Shown: positions 35,174 through 43,699 of the stretch, in pieces | Position numbering within the stretch: the stretch's first letter is position 1 | Layout of the letters: every line of letters starts with the position of its first letter | Origin: CAZHCA01 sp964530825 | GTDB taxonomy: Bacteria; Bacteroidota; Bacteroidia; Chitinophagales; Saprospiraceae | Assembly: GCA_964530825.1 (NCBI GenBank) | Contig: CAZHCA010000034.1 | Span: 1-45,856, forward strand | DNA: 45,856 nt | Reading direction: 5' to 3' | The notes under the pieces: generated by a model | The model's database searches: none | What the model was told of the DNA's origin: nothing | What the model saw: the letters and a program-made list of their open reading frames with translations, nothing else | Program-made: the position numbers and the translations under genes

Positions 35174-35743
35174 ATGAGTAACTGTATCACATTTTTGCTT
35201 CTTTTTGGACTTTGCCTGGTTGGATGGCCGTCCACAGCCCAATTCGACATCACCGGACGCCTGCTGTGCTACGGCGACCAGCCGTTTACGGGTGTAAGCC
35301 TCATTTTGAAAAGCGATCAAGGGGGACCACTGGATACGGCGGTAACCGATGAAGAAGGCAAGTACGCATTCGAAAACCTGCCATCTGGTGCCTACGAATT
35401 GTTTCCGCGCTTTCGTAGAAATGTCCTTTTCCTGGGGGATATCACGAGTGTTGACCTCAATCTAATGCAACAGTACTTGCTGCAACAACGCATTGCCAGC
35501 CCTTTAATTCGCCAGGCTATGGACATCAACCGGGACGGACGCGTGTCGATCCAGGACCAATACCTGCTAGACTTGTACGTCAACGGCATCCCCATCCCCA
35601 TTGGATTGGATTTCTTCATCGGTTGGCGTTTTTTCAACGCCGACTCCAGCCGGTCGCTCCGCATAGGGAACCTGGACCGCGACATCCGGGTCGATATCAT
35701 TGGTATTTACCGGGGGGATCTAAATGGCTCTGCCTGCCCCTGA
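35174..35743 (+). CDS. Small secreted dockerin-like protein
   Basis: 189 residues: signal peptide (1-22, ending near PSTAQ); a carboxypeptidase-regulatory-like domain with TDEEGKYAFENLPSGAYEL (about 25-80); and a dockerin-like module (about 87-139) whose clear calcium loop is DINRDGRVSIQD (117-128), with a weaker first repeat at GDITSVDLNLMQQ. The tail ends YRGDLNGSACP; in Bacteroidota relatives a GDVNG-type stretch usually leads on to more protein and a sorting domain, which is missing. It starts 4 bases after the cohesin-like gene, so the two are made together, and its last codons form one arm of the terminator. Confidence 0.75.
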   Translation: MSNCITFLLLFGLCLVGWPSTAQFDITGRLLCYGDQPFTGVSLILKSDQGGPLDTAVTDEEGKYAFENLPSGAYELFPRFRRNVLFLGDITSVDLNLMQQYLLQQRIASPLIRQAMDINRDGRVSIQDQYLLDLYVNGIPIPIGLDFFIGWRFFNADSSRSLRIGNLDRDIRVDIIGIYRGDLNGSACP

Positions 35744-35756
35744 GGCAGAGCCATTT
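35722..35756. terminator. Bidirectional terminator between the dockerin-like gene and metK
   Basis: AAATGGCTCTGCCT (35722-35735) and AGGCAGAGCCATTT (35743-35756) form a perfect 14-base stem with a 7-base loop. The A and T ends of the arms give weak U tracts for both directions, as expected between convergent genes. The left arm is coding sequence and the TGA stop lies in the loop and the first base of the right arm. Confidence 0.75.
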
Positions 35757-35783
35757 GGAACTAGCTTTAGGTATTCAGACGCT

Positions 35784-37037
35784 TTACAGGCCAAAAGTCT
35801 CTTTCACCTTGTCGACGTAGTCCAGCTTTTCCCAGGTAAAAGTCTCGACCTCTTTGCGAATGGTCTCTCCATTTCCGTTGGTAAATTCTACCAGCTTTTT
35901 TTCCGGCACTCTGCCCATATGGCCATATGCAGCTGAATCGGCATAAATTGGGTTGCGCAGTTTAAGACGCTGCTCAATAGCATAGGGCCGCATGTCGAAG
36001 ATCTCCCGTACTTTCTGGGCGATCATACTGTCGGGCATATCAAATAGGCATGAGCCGTAGGTATTAACATAAATATTGGTCGGCTCGGCCACGCCAATCG
36101 CATAAGAAACCTGTACGAGTACTTCGGTACAAACGCCAGCAGCCACAAGGTTTTTAGCGATATGACGAGTTGCATAGGCTCCGGAGCGATCCACTTTAGA
36201 AGGATCTTTTCCAGAAAATGCGCCGCCCCCGTGTGCGCCCTTACCGCCGTAGGTATCGACAATGATCTTACGTCCGGTGAGGCCCGTATCTCCATGCGGT
36301 CCGCCAATCACGAACTTTCCGGTAGGATTGATAAAGTACTTGATTTGATTGTCGAACAGAGCCTGCACTTTGGGAAGCTGCTTGGCTTTTACCCGCGGGA
36401 TGACGACATTTTTAATATCTTCCCGGATTTTTGCCAGCATGGCATCGTCGCTGTCAAATTCGTCGTGTTGGGTGGAGATAACCATGGTATCAATGCGCTG
36501 GGGAACGTTATCGTCAGAGTATTCAATAGTTACCTGGGCTTTGGAGTCTGGACGCAGGTAGGTCATGTGCTGACCAGCCTTCCGGATCTCGGAAAGTTCT
36601 TTTAGCAATTGGTGGGAAAGGTCCAATGCCAATGGCATGTAGTGATCGGTCTCGTTGGTAGCATAACCAAACATCATACCCTGGTCGCCTGCCCCTTGCT
36701 CTTCCGGATCTTGACGCTCGACCCCCTGATTGATATCAGGCGACTGCTCGTGGATTGCTGAAAGGACACCACAAGAATGCGCTTCAAACATATATTCAGA
36801 CTTCGTGTAACCGATTTTCCGGATTACATCACGGGCGATTTGTTGTACGTCTAGGTACGTATTTGATTTCACCTCTCCGGCCAGCACGACCTGCCCGGTG
36901 GTAACAAGGGTCTCGCAAGCCACCTTGGAATTAGGGTCGAACGCTAAAAAATGATCGACAATAGCATCGGAGATTTGATCGGAAATTTTATCCGGGTGTC
37001 CTTCAGAGACGGACTCAGAAGTAAAGAGATAAGGCAT
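35784..37037 (-). CDS. metK: S-adenosylmethionine synthetase
   Basis: A 417-residue MetK that makes SAM from methionine and ATP. Visible: the N-terminal ATP site SEGHPDKISDQISDAIVD, the central GPHGDTGLTGRKIIVDTYGG and GGGAFSGKDPSKVDRSGAYA signatures, and the C-terminal AAYGHMG. Length is slightly above the enterobacterial norm, as is usual in Bacteroidota. The 57 bases upstream hold no SAM riboswitch that I can see and no exact promoter, so it may be read through from the FAH-family gene. It ends at the shared terminator hairpin. Confidence 0.97.
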   Translation of the reverse strand: MPYLFTSESVSEGHPDKISDQISDAIVDHFLAFDPNSKVACETLVTTGQVVLAGEVKSNTYLDVQQIARDVIRKIGYTKSEYMFEAHSCGVLSAIHEQSPDINQGVERQDPEEQGAGDQGMMFGYATNETDHYMPLALDLSHQLLKELSEIRKAGQHMTYLRPDSKAQVTIEYSDDNVPQRIDTMVISTQHDEFDSDDAMLAKIREDIKNVVIPRVKAKQLPKVQALFDNQIKYFINPTGKFVIGGPHGDTGLTGRKIIVDTYGGKGAHGGGAFSGKDPSKVDRSGAYATRHIAKNLVAAGVCTEVLVQVSYAIGVAEPTNIYVNTYGSCLFDMPDSMIAQKVREIFDMRPYAIEQRLKLRNPIYADSAAYGHMGRVPEKKLVEFTNGNGETIRKEVETFTWEKLDYVDKVKETFGL

Positions 37038-37094
37038 GATGGAAAGGTTATTTATTTTTAATGAATTTGAATAGTTTTCTCATTGGGTGGTGAA

Positions 37095-37715
37095 TCATTT
37101 GATCGCACAGTTCAATAAAGAACGTACTTCACGCAGTAGGTGCAGGCGTCCCTCCAGCCGGTCTCCCACTTTGACGGGCCCCACCCCGGCGGGTGTACCC
37201 GTATAAATGAGATCGCCCATTTGCAACTTAAAAAACTGCGATACATATACGATGATATCGGAGAAAGAAAAAATCATTCGCCTGGTATTTCCCTTTTGTA
37301 CTACTTCGCCGTTTTTAAGTAGTTCAAATTCAATGCTTTCGCGATTTACCTGGTCGATGGAGACAAAAGGGCTGAGCACGGCCGAACCGTCGAATCCTTT
37401 GGCAATTTCCCAAGGGTGGCGTTGCTCCTTGCACTGGCGCTGTAAATCGCGGGCGGTAAAATCGATACCCAGGGCGATCTCCTCATAATATTCATCCGCA
37501 AACTCGGGTTGTACGTATTTACCGTTTTTGCAGATCTTCAGTACAATTTCAAGTTCGTAGTGCAGTTCCTGGGTAAACTCCGGATAGTAAAGCGGTTTAT
37601 CATTGACCAGCAGTGCAGAGGCGGGCTTCATGAAAACTACCGGCTTTTCGGGCACTTCGTTTTGGAGCTCCCTGGCGTGTGCTACGTAGTTTCTTCCAAT
37701 ACAGATAATCTTCAT
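37095..37715 (-). CDS. Fumarylacetoacetate hydrolase-family protein
   Basis: A 206-residue FAH-fold hydrolase or isomerase. The family motifs are IGRNYVAHARELQNEVPEKP at the N terminus, the metal-binding LHYELEIVLKICKNG, DFTARDLQRQCKEQ, PWEIAKGFDGSAVLSPF, and the C-terminal DLIYTGTPAGVGPVKVGD. Short members act as acylpyruvases or oxaloacetate decarboxylases (FAHD1 type), or on catechol-derived diketo acids. No aromatic pathway genes are adjacent, so an acylpyruvase/oxaloacetate role is the safer guess. It lies 57 bases upstream of metK. Confidence 0.88.
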   Translation of the reverse strand: MKIICIGRNYVAHARELQNEVPEKPVVFMKPASALLVNDKPLYYPEFTQELHYELEIVLKICKNGKYVQPEFADEYYEEIALGIDFTARDLQRQCKEQRHPWEIAKGFDGSAVLSPFVSIDQVNRESIEFELLKNGEVVQKGNTRRMIFSFSDIIVYVSQFFKLQMGDLIYTGTPAGVGPVKVGDRLEGRLHLLREVRSLLNCAIK

Positions 37716-37850
37716 AGACTAAACGTGTAAATACCAACGATTTCCCGCTCCGGGCAGGCGTTAGGCGCGGAAGATAGCGTTTAGCTTTTATACCTACAAG
37801 GGGAAAAAAATGGCTTCCCGATTTCCAAAGGGTTGGAGCGCATGCAAGGC

Positions 37851-38864
37851 TTACAGCATCTTCACGTTCATGAGTCCTGCTAACTCCTTTACTTCTTTGA
37901 CGGTCTTTTGGGCACGCTTGCGGATCTGCAGGGAAGACTCCTTAATTTGCTGCTTAACTGCTTTTTTATCTGAATCCAGGGCCCGACGGCGTTCGCGAAA
38001 TTGAGCGCTAAGTTCCACCAGAGCGTCAGCTACCGCCTCCTTTAGCGTTCCGTACTGCAAATTACCACTCCGGTAGACTTGCGTAAATTCAGCGTGGCGA
38101 TCTGACTTTCCGGCTGCACGCAGCAATTCGAAAAGGTTACTTACACCCGGACTCATCTGGCCTTCTTGGAGGCCGGTATCGGTAACCGCCGAACGCACCT
38201 GCTTACGAATGCGTTTCTCTTCAGCGAAAACGCTGATGTAATGCTTCTCCCCTGCGCTTTTGCTCATCTTACGCGTAGGATCGGCTGTTGACCGAACTTT
38301 AGGAACTTCTGTAAACAGGGGTTCCGGCAAGACAAAATATGCTTTCCCAACCTGATTATTGAAACGCTGGGCAATATTACGCGACAATTCCAGGTGTTGC
38401 TCCTGGTCTTTACCTACCGGCACGTAATCGGCCCGGTAGATGAGGATATCGGCTGCCTGCAAAACCGGGTAGTCGAGTAGCCCTGCTGAGATGAACCCAT
38501 CGGTATCGGCTTCAGCGGTTTGCAGACTTTTATCTTTGAACTGTGTCATACGGGTCAATTGCCCGTAGGAAGTAAAACAGTTGAATATCCAGCACAATTC
38601 GGCATGCTCCGGGATCAGCGATTGGATGAAAAGATTCTCCGGTTGAATCCCCATGGCCATGAGGTTGAAAATCAACTCCCAGGTATTGTTGCGCAGTTTT
38701 TTCGGATCGTATGGCATCGTCATGGCGTGATAATCGACCACACCGTACACACACTGATAGTTTTGCTGCAGGTCCACCCAGTTTTTTACCGCACCGAAAT
38801 AATTTCCGAAGTGAATATCACCGGTGGGCTGGATGGCCGACAACACCCGTTTTTGGTTACTCAT
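37851..38864 (-). CDS. trpS: Tryptophan--tRNA ligase
   Basis: A 337-residue class I TrpRS. The HIGH-type motif is HFGN at 18-21 in QPTGDIHFGNYFGAV, and KMSKS is at 199-203 in DPTRKMSKSAGE. A central DYPVLQAADILIYRADYVPVG segment (split around residues 131-150) and a GKDQEQHLEL motif confirm TrpRS rather than TyrRS. Length is normal. It lies 22 bases downstream of the RidA gene and is probably cotranscribed with it. Confidence 0.96.
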   Translation of the reverse strand: MSNQKRVLSAIQPTGDIHFGNYFGAVKNWVDLQQNYQCVYGVVDYHAMTMPYDPKKLRNNTWELIFNLMAMGIQPENLFIQSLIPEHAELCWIFNCFTSYGQLTRMTQFKDKSLQTAEADTDGFISAGLLDYPVLQAADILIYRADYVPVGKDQEQHLELSRNIAQRFNNQVGKAYFVLPEPLFTEVPKVRSTADPTRKMSKSAGEKHYISVFAEEKRIRKQVRSAVTDTGLQEGQMSPGVSNLFELLRAAGKSDRHAEFTQVYRSGNLQYGTLKEAVADALVELSAQFRERRRALDSDKKAVKQQIKESSLQIRKRAQKTVKEVKELAGLMNVKML

Positions 38865-38886
38865 AATGGCAAGAAAGTTAGGCTAG

Positions 38887-39270
38887 CTAATCAAAAGCTG
38901 CAATAGCAGATATTTCGATATTGACCCGTTTGGGGAGATTGGCAACCTCTACCAATTCCCGGGCCGGTGCATTCTCGTCATCGAAATAAGTCTGGTAGAC
39001 CGTATTGATACGGTCAAAGTTATCAATATCTGACACGAAAATAGAGCACTTGATTAGGTCGGCGAAAGAAAGTTCAGCTGTCTCCAGTATAGCTTTGAGA
39101 TTATCCATGACCCGGCGGGTTTCGGTCTCGATATCGTCCAGGACCAATTGACCAGTTGCCGGGTCGAGCGCGATCTGGCCGGAAATATACATCGTACCGT
39201 TATGGACGACCGCTTGATTGTAAGGCCCTACAGGAGCCGGGGCCCTATCCGTCTGGATAATTTTTTTCAT
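38887..39270 (-). CDS. RidA-family enamine/imine deaminase
   Basis: A 127-residue YjgF/RidA protein that hydrolyses reactive 2-aminoacrylate-type enamines made by PLP enzymes. Seen: APAPVGPYNQAVVHNG and MYISGQIALDPATGQ in the N-terminal half, TRRVMDNLKAILE in the helix, and the active-site arginine in APARELVEVANLPK with an acidic IEISAIA strand near the end. It probably forms a homotrimer. It sits directly upstream of trpS. Confidence 0.93.
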   Translation of the reverse strand: MKKIIQTDRAPAPVGPYNQAVVHNGTMYISGQIALDPATGQLVLDDIETETRRVMDNLKAILETAELSFADLIKCSIFVSDIDNFDRINTVYQTYFDDENAPARELVEVANLPKRVNIEISAIAAFD

Positions 39271-39374
39271 AATCGGTTGATTTTAGGTGAGCGCAGGCGA
39301 AAACGACGAAAGCTCCTCACCTTGGCAAAGGCGGGAGCTAATTTATCGTTTTTTCGAATAACGACAAGTGAACC

Positions 39375-39572
39375 CTAAAGATCCTCTTCTTCTACTTTCA
39401 CGATCATTTTGCCACGGTAATATAGGTTACCATCGGCGTCGCGGTACGCGCGATGGTACAGGTGACGCTCGCCGGTTGTAGAGCAAGTCGCTACCGTTGG
39501 TAGGGCCGCCTTTTTATGGGTGCGGCGTTTTTTCTTGCGCATCTTCGAAATTCTACTCTTTGGATGTGCCAT
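39375..39572 (-). CDS. rpmF: Ribosomal protein L32
   Basis: A 65-residue bL32 of the large ribosomal subunit. It begins MAHPKSRISKMRKKKRR, a basic N terminus typical of the family. Only one cysteine is visible in the ribbon region (TVATCSTTGERHLYHRAY), so the zinc-binding four-cysteine set is absent, as in many C-minus L32 paralogues. The start at 39572 is chosen over an open frame six codons upstream because MAHPK is the conserved start. It follows the DUF177 gene, the standard order in bacteria. Confidence 0.95.
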   Translation of the reverse strand: MAHPKSRISKMRKKKRRTHKKAALPTVATCSTTGERHLYHRAYRDADGNLYYRGKMIVKVEEEDL

Positions 39573-39629
39573 CTTTTCAAAGTTTTGCATCCGGAACGTG
39601 CAAGGCCCACTTCCGGAACTACGAAAAAT

Positions 39630-40154
39630 CTATTCTTTGTTTAAATTATTTTTCAAGGCTTCCCATATCGGATTGTGACCGGAATCTGCCTTGTCAGTGT
39701 TGTTCAACCGCTCGAGCATGTCCACATTACAAGGTGGTTGCTGGTCCTTTTCACAATCGTACACCTTATAGATTGGCATTGCTAAAACAATGAACTCGTA
39801 TACATACTGCGCAATGCGAAGCTTCTGCTCTTCCGGGCTAATGTAAATGACTTCCGCATCTTCGTACTGCGTAGCTTCGCTGAGCTTGAAAATCAATTGA
39901 TCGTTGCCCGAAACCGGCAAGTCGATAGTAGCCAGACAACGATCACAATCGGTCTTCACCGTACCGGCGAAATCGAACAGGAGAACGTACATGTCATCCC
40001 GTTTGTCGACCGTTAAGTCTAGATGAACATTGCTATCCTCTACGGGCGAATCAGGCATATGCTGGAAAAAGGTCCGGTCGATGCCAAAAGAAAAATGGTG
40101 AATACCATTTTTTAACCCCTTTATGGGTATCGCATATTCAATCAAGCTATCCAT
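39630..40154 (-). CDS. DUF177 (YceD-type) protein upstream of rpmF
   Basis: About 174 residues of the DUF177/YceD family, nearly always paired with rpmF. Related proteins have been linked to 23S rRNA or L32 assembly, but the mechanism is not settled. Seen: the N-terminal YAIPIKGLKNGIHHFSF, the CDRCLATIDLPV cysteine pair, and a conserved EEQKLRIAQYVYEFIVLAMP. The frame is open another 65 codons upstream, but the promoter TATCTTTG at 40187-40180 falls inside that extension, so I set the start at the ATG at 40154. First gene of the DUF177-rpmF pair. Confidence 0.85.
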   Translation of the reverse strand: MDSLIEYAIPIKGLKNGIHHFSFGIDRTFFQHMPDSPVEDSNVHLDLTVDKRDDMYVLLFDFAGTVKTDCDRCLATIDLPVSGNDQLIFKLSEATQYEDAEVIYISPEEQKLRIAQYVYEFIVLAMPIYKVYDCEKDQQPPCNVDMLERLNNTDKADSGHNPIWEALKNNLNKE

Positions 40155-40540
40155 GTTAAGCGCTTTTTCAAAGCGGATGCAAAGATAAGGTTTTTCGAAG
40201 TCAAAGTCGAGAGCCGCCCAGGATTTATCTGGTAATAATGGGAGGCTCCGAGTGGTCGCCCATTCGTTGAGGTAGGTTTTAGCAATACGGGCTTTGATAA
40301 TTTTGGCCCTTTCTCGGGCAATAAAAAAGGTCCCCGTAATGTTTACCAAGCGATTATCTACCTATCTCTTATCAGCCAGAGCGGGAACCCTTTCACTGGT
40401 CTTGTTGGTAAAGCCTCCTCGGCGAGGCACCTTTTCCGGCGTTTTAGTTCGCCGATTAGTTCTCAAAAATTCGAAAAAAGTCAGCATCTTTCATCACGCA
40501 AGCTGCCGGTGATTGCCCGCCGGTTAAAGTCTACATTACC
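40155..40540. other. 386-base divergent region between DUF177 and the CHU_C-type gene
   Basis: It holds the DUF177 promoter element, an unassigned plus-strand TAATTTTG at 40298-40305, and a small GCCTC/GAGGC hairpin near 40420. The minus-strand open frame that extends DUF177 to 40349 is probably not translated. No other gene is supported. Confidence 0.45.
40180..40187 (-). promoter_or_regulatory. Promoter -7 element for DUF177-rpmF
   Basis: TATCTTTG matches TAnnTTTG, 25 bases before the DUF177 ATG. A TTTG lies upstream at a 14-base spacing, not the usual 19-21, so the -33 box is uncertain. Confidence 0.45.
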
Positions 40541-43500
40541 ATGAAACCCAAGCGCCCAAACCTTTCCCTGCCGACTTATGTCCAAACCCGGCTTTTTCAA
40601 CGGTTTTGGATCATCGGTGTACTTTTTTTTCCAGCCCTTCAAGCTGCCCACGCACAAACCGACACCTGCGCCGCCGGTACGGTTATCAACCCCGGCGATT
40701 TTCTAGTCCTGGGTGTGAATACCAATACGGCGGCATGCGGCGGTATGTCGGGCGACGATGAGGTTAGTTTTGTTTGCTTTAGAGACATTCAACCCGGCAC
40801 CTGCATCGATTTTACCGACAACGGCTGGGAGCGCGAAAACCCCAACCTCTGGGGTAATTCGGAAGGTTTCGTGCGGGCTTTCTACGATGGGGCGGCTCCC
40901 ATACCGGCAGGGACCGTCATTACAATGGCTTTTCCAGGTTTCAGCTCGCCCGAGAACTATCGTACGATTCAGCCTAACCCGACAGACTGGCTTTTTTCCA
41001 ATAATGGGGTCTCGGCTAATGTTAATTTCAGCTCGATCGGCGACCAGCTTTACTTTTTACAGGGTGGGAGCTGGGATTTCGGAACCACCCCTTTTCTAGA
41101 CCCTACGGCCGACGAGTTCGGCCACAACGCCTCTTATTCCGGACGGGTATTGTTCGGTTTCAACACCCGTACAGAGTGGTTACCAGGTCAAGCTAACGAT
41201 CCAACCACGCATTCCGGACTGCACCCTGACGTCGCGCCGTGTTTTAATATGGCGCCTACCGATGGCACTTCCAATTTCATCAGTTATTCCGGACCGCTTA
41301 CACCTGCCGATCAACTGGAATGGATAACCAGGGTCGGTAATCCCGACAACTGGTCGACCTACAGTGGTTGCGACACCTACCAACAGCCGCCGGCATCGAT
41401 TGATATCCTGCCCAGCCAGATATCTTTGAGTTGTACCACTTGCCAAAGCTGTAATCCCTACGATGAACAAATCGTCTTTAACCTGCCTGGAGTGGGAGGC
41501 CCCTTCCTGGTAGAATACACCGATGGAGACAGTATTTACCAATCAGGTACGGTCAGTGACGGCGATGCGGTCCGTTTCTTCATTGAAAGCAGCACTAGCT
41601 TTGAGATCCTTTCCGTGACGGATGCTAACGGCTGTCCGGTATTCTCCAACTTTGGGGGCGGCGTTACGGCCTCCGTACTGAGCATTCCCGATTCTTCATT
41701 AATCAATGATCCGCTGCGCCTGGAAGCCTGCGGCACCGGCGACGGCACCGCGGGTTTCAACCTGCGCCCACTGGTCGACTCCCTAGGCGCTCGACCGCAA
41801 CTTATTATCAACTGGTTCCAGGATCTGAGCCTAACGACGCCTATCACCAACCTGGACAATTACATTTCTCCCACTGACACTATCTATGCGCAGGTATCCA
41901 GCGACACCTGCAATCAAATTATTTACCCTACCATTCTCGAAGTGACCAATGCACCAACTATTAATTTTACCAGCGATCTGGAATCGGTGTGTGACGGCTC
42001 TTGCCGCCGTTTTGATTTGGTACTGAACGGAACGGGGCCTTACCAGCTATCCTATTCCGTGGTCGCTCCCGACACCGCCGCCACAGTAGACACCCTTATT
42101 GCATCCGACACCTTCCAGTTGGTGATTTGCCCCGAGGAATGGTTACTGACCGAAGGAGAGCTGGAAGTCACCTTTCTCAGACTAGATGATGCCAACTGCG
42201 GAATTGACCTCAACGAGTCGTACACCATCCCGGTCGACGTGACCCGATTCGGACGCCTCGATACCCTGCTTTGCGAAGGAGAATTCATTCAGCTCGGCGG
42301 CCGCATTTTTGATGAAACACGGCCCACAGGCCGAGTTATTTTACCCAACGGAGGGTACACCGGGTGTGATAGCGTTGTTGATGTTTCTATCCTTTATCTG
42401 ACCGGCGTGGAAGGGGCCATCCGGGGCGACACCGGACTGTGCCTGGGCCGTTCGACCACCCTTACCCTCAGCCTGTCGGGCGCCGACCGGTTCAATGTTA
42501 CCTATACCGACGGGGTGGGCCCCCCGCAGTTACTAACCAATATTCAAGACGGTTATGAGTTAGTCGTCAATCCGACTGAAGACCGCAACTATATGCTGAC
42601 GGAAATTCAGGCCGTGGAGTCAGGTTGTGTTTTCGAGCCCGATCCAACCAGTGTAGAAGTACGGGTGAGTGACCTCGCCATTCAAGCTCAGGCTATGGAT
42701 GTCTTTAATGGGTTTGGCGTCAGTTGTGCCGATGCAAATGACGGAACCGTCAACCTCTCGATTACCGGAGGAGAAGCACCCTTCGATATTAGTTGGAATA
42801 CAGGTGACTCCATTTCGGCCTCATTAACTGGTCTGCCGGCAGGTACTTACAGTGCAGCCGTCACTGATGTGATCGGCTGTACCCGTAATAGCCAAGCCAC
42901 GCTCGAAAGCCCGGACCCGATAGAATTGCGATTACAAAGCAATGCCGCCAATTGCGGAGAAGAAGAAAACCGGGTCATCCTGGAGCTGGTCAGCGGGGGT
43001 AACCCGCCCTACGAATACTCGCTGGATGGCACTTTCTTTGAGACCATTACCGATTTCCCCGTGTTCCTCGATGATATTCCACCGGGGGAATACGTCGTAC
43101 AGATCCAGGATATGAACGATTGCCTAACGGTCGATACCGTTGACCTACAGTCGCTAGAGGTGCGATTTATCGAATTGGGGCCAGACCGGGAAATTCCCCT
43201 TGGCGACAGCCTTACGCTGATAGCGGAGGCCAATTTCATACCCGCCAACCTGAGCTGGGCGCCCATGGCAGAGGTTTCCACCAATAATCAAATGGAAATC
43301 ACCGTACAACCCGAATTCACTACCACTTACGTGTTGACAGCTATTGATTCGGCAGGATGCATTCTTAAAGATCAGGTGACGGTAATGGTCGACCGGTCGC
43401 GGGAAGTATTTATCCCTACAGCTTTTCGACCAGGCGATATCGGAAGCGGTAATGAGGTTTTCACTATTTATACGGGCGATCGCGTGGTAGCCATTCGCAA

Positions 43501-43699
43501 CTTCCGCGTTTTCGACCGTTGGGGAAGCCTCCGCTACGAACAAGAAATGCTTATCCCCGGCGATACGCAAACGGGATGGGACGGTCGTGATGCCGATGGC
43601 GAAATTAGCGAACGAGGGGTTTACATTTATACAGCGGAATTAGAATACCGCGACGGTATGGTAGAAACTATCGGAGGTGATGTCATGCTCATGCGTTAG
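40541..43699 (+). CDS. Large secreted protein with CHU_C/gliding-type T9SS sorting domain
   Basis: 1052 residues. A long signal peptide (1-39, cleavage near AAHAQ) precedes an N-terminal domain (about 45-285) with TCIDFTDNGWE, a pattern shared by Bacteroidota surface proteins of unknown role. Beta-sandwich repeats follow, then SprB-like repeats near 725-870 (PFDISWNTGDS, GTYSAAVTDVIGC). The C-terminal gliding-motility-associated (CHU_C, type B) domain (about 965-1052) has VFIPTAFRPGD, FRVFDRWGSLRYE and GWDGRDADGE. It is exported by T9SS and probably surface-bound or an adhesin. Many paired cysteines suggest disulfides. Its stop codon overlaps the convergent hydrolase gene by 11 bases. Confidence 0.85.
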   Translation: MKPKRPNLSLPTYVQTRLFQRFWIIGVLFFPALQAAHAQTDTCAAGTVINPGDFLVLGVNTNTAACGGMSGDDEVSFVCFRDIQPGTCIDFTDNGWERENPNLWGNSEGFVRAFYDGAAPIPAGTVITMAFPGFSSPENYRTIQPNPTDWLFSNNGVSANVNFSSIGDQLYFLQGGSWDFGTTPFLDPTADEFGHNASYSGRVLFGFNTRTEWLPGQANDPTTHSGLHPDVAPCFNMAPTDGTSNFISYSGPLTPADQLEWITRVGNPDNWSTYSGCDTYQQPPASIDILPSQISLSCTTCQSCNPYDEQIVFNLPGVGGPFLVEYTDGDSIYQSGTVSDGDAVRFFIESSTSFEILSVTDANGCPVFSNFGGGVTASVLSIPDSSLINDPLRLEACGTGDGTAGFNLRPLVDSLGARPQLIINWFQDLSLTTPITNLDNYISPTDTIYAQVSSDTCNQIIYPTILEVTNAPTINFTSDLESVCDGSCRRFDLVLNGTGPYQLSYSVVAPDTAATVDTLIASDTFQLVICPEEWLLTEGELEVTFLRLDDANCGIDLNESYTIPVDVTRFGRLDTLLCEGEFIQLGGRIFDETRPTGRVILPNGGYTGCDSVVDVSILYLTGVEGAIRGDTGLCLGRSTTLTLSLSGADRFNVTYTDGVGPPQLLTNIQDGYELVVNPTEDRNYMLTEIQAVESGCVFEPDPTSVEVRVSDLAIQAQAMDVFNGFGVSCADANDGTVNLSITGGEAPFDISWNTGDSISASLTGLPAGTYSAAVTDVIGCTRNSQATLESPDPIELRLQSNAANCGEEENRVILELVSGGNPPYEYSLDGTFFETITDFPVFLDDIPPGEYVVQIQDMNDCLTVDTVDLQSLEVRFIELGPDREIPLGDSLTLIAEANFIPANLSWAPMAEVSTNNQMEITVQPEFTTTYVLTAIDSAGCILKDQVTVMVDRSREVFIPTAFRPGDIGSGNEVFTIYTGDRVVAIRNFRVFDRWGSLRYEQEMLIPGDTQTGWDGRDADGEISERGVYIYTAELEYRDGMVETIGGDVMLMR

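Noticed and set aside
37038..37094. Possible SAM riboswitch before metK
   Set aside because: The gap of 57 bases is AT-rich and too short for the common SAM aptamers, with no matching helices.
40298..40305. Plus-strand TAATTTTG as promoter of the CHU_C-type gene
   Set aside because: It is more than 230 bases from the start codon and lacks a -33 box, so I could not tie it to the gene.
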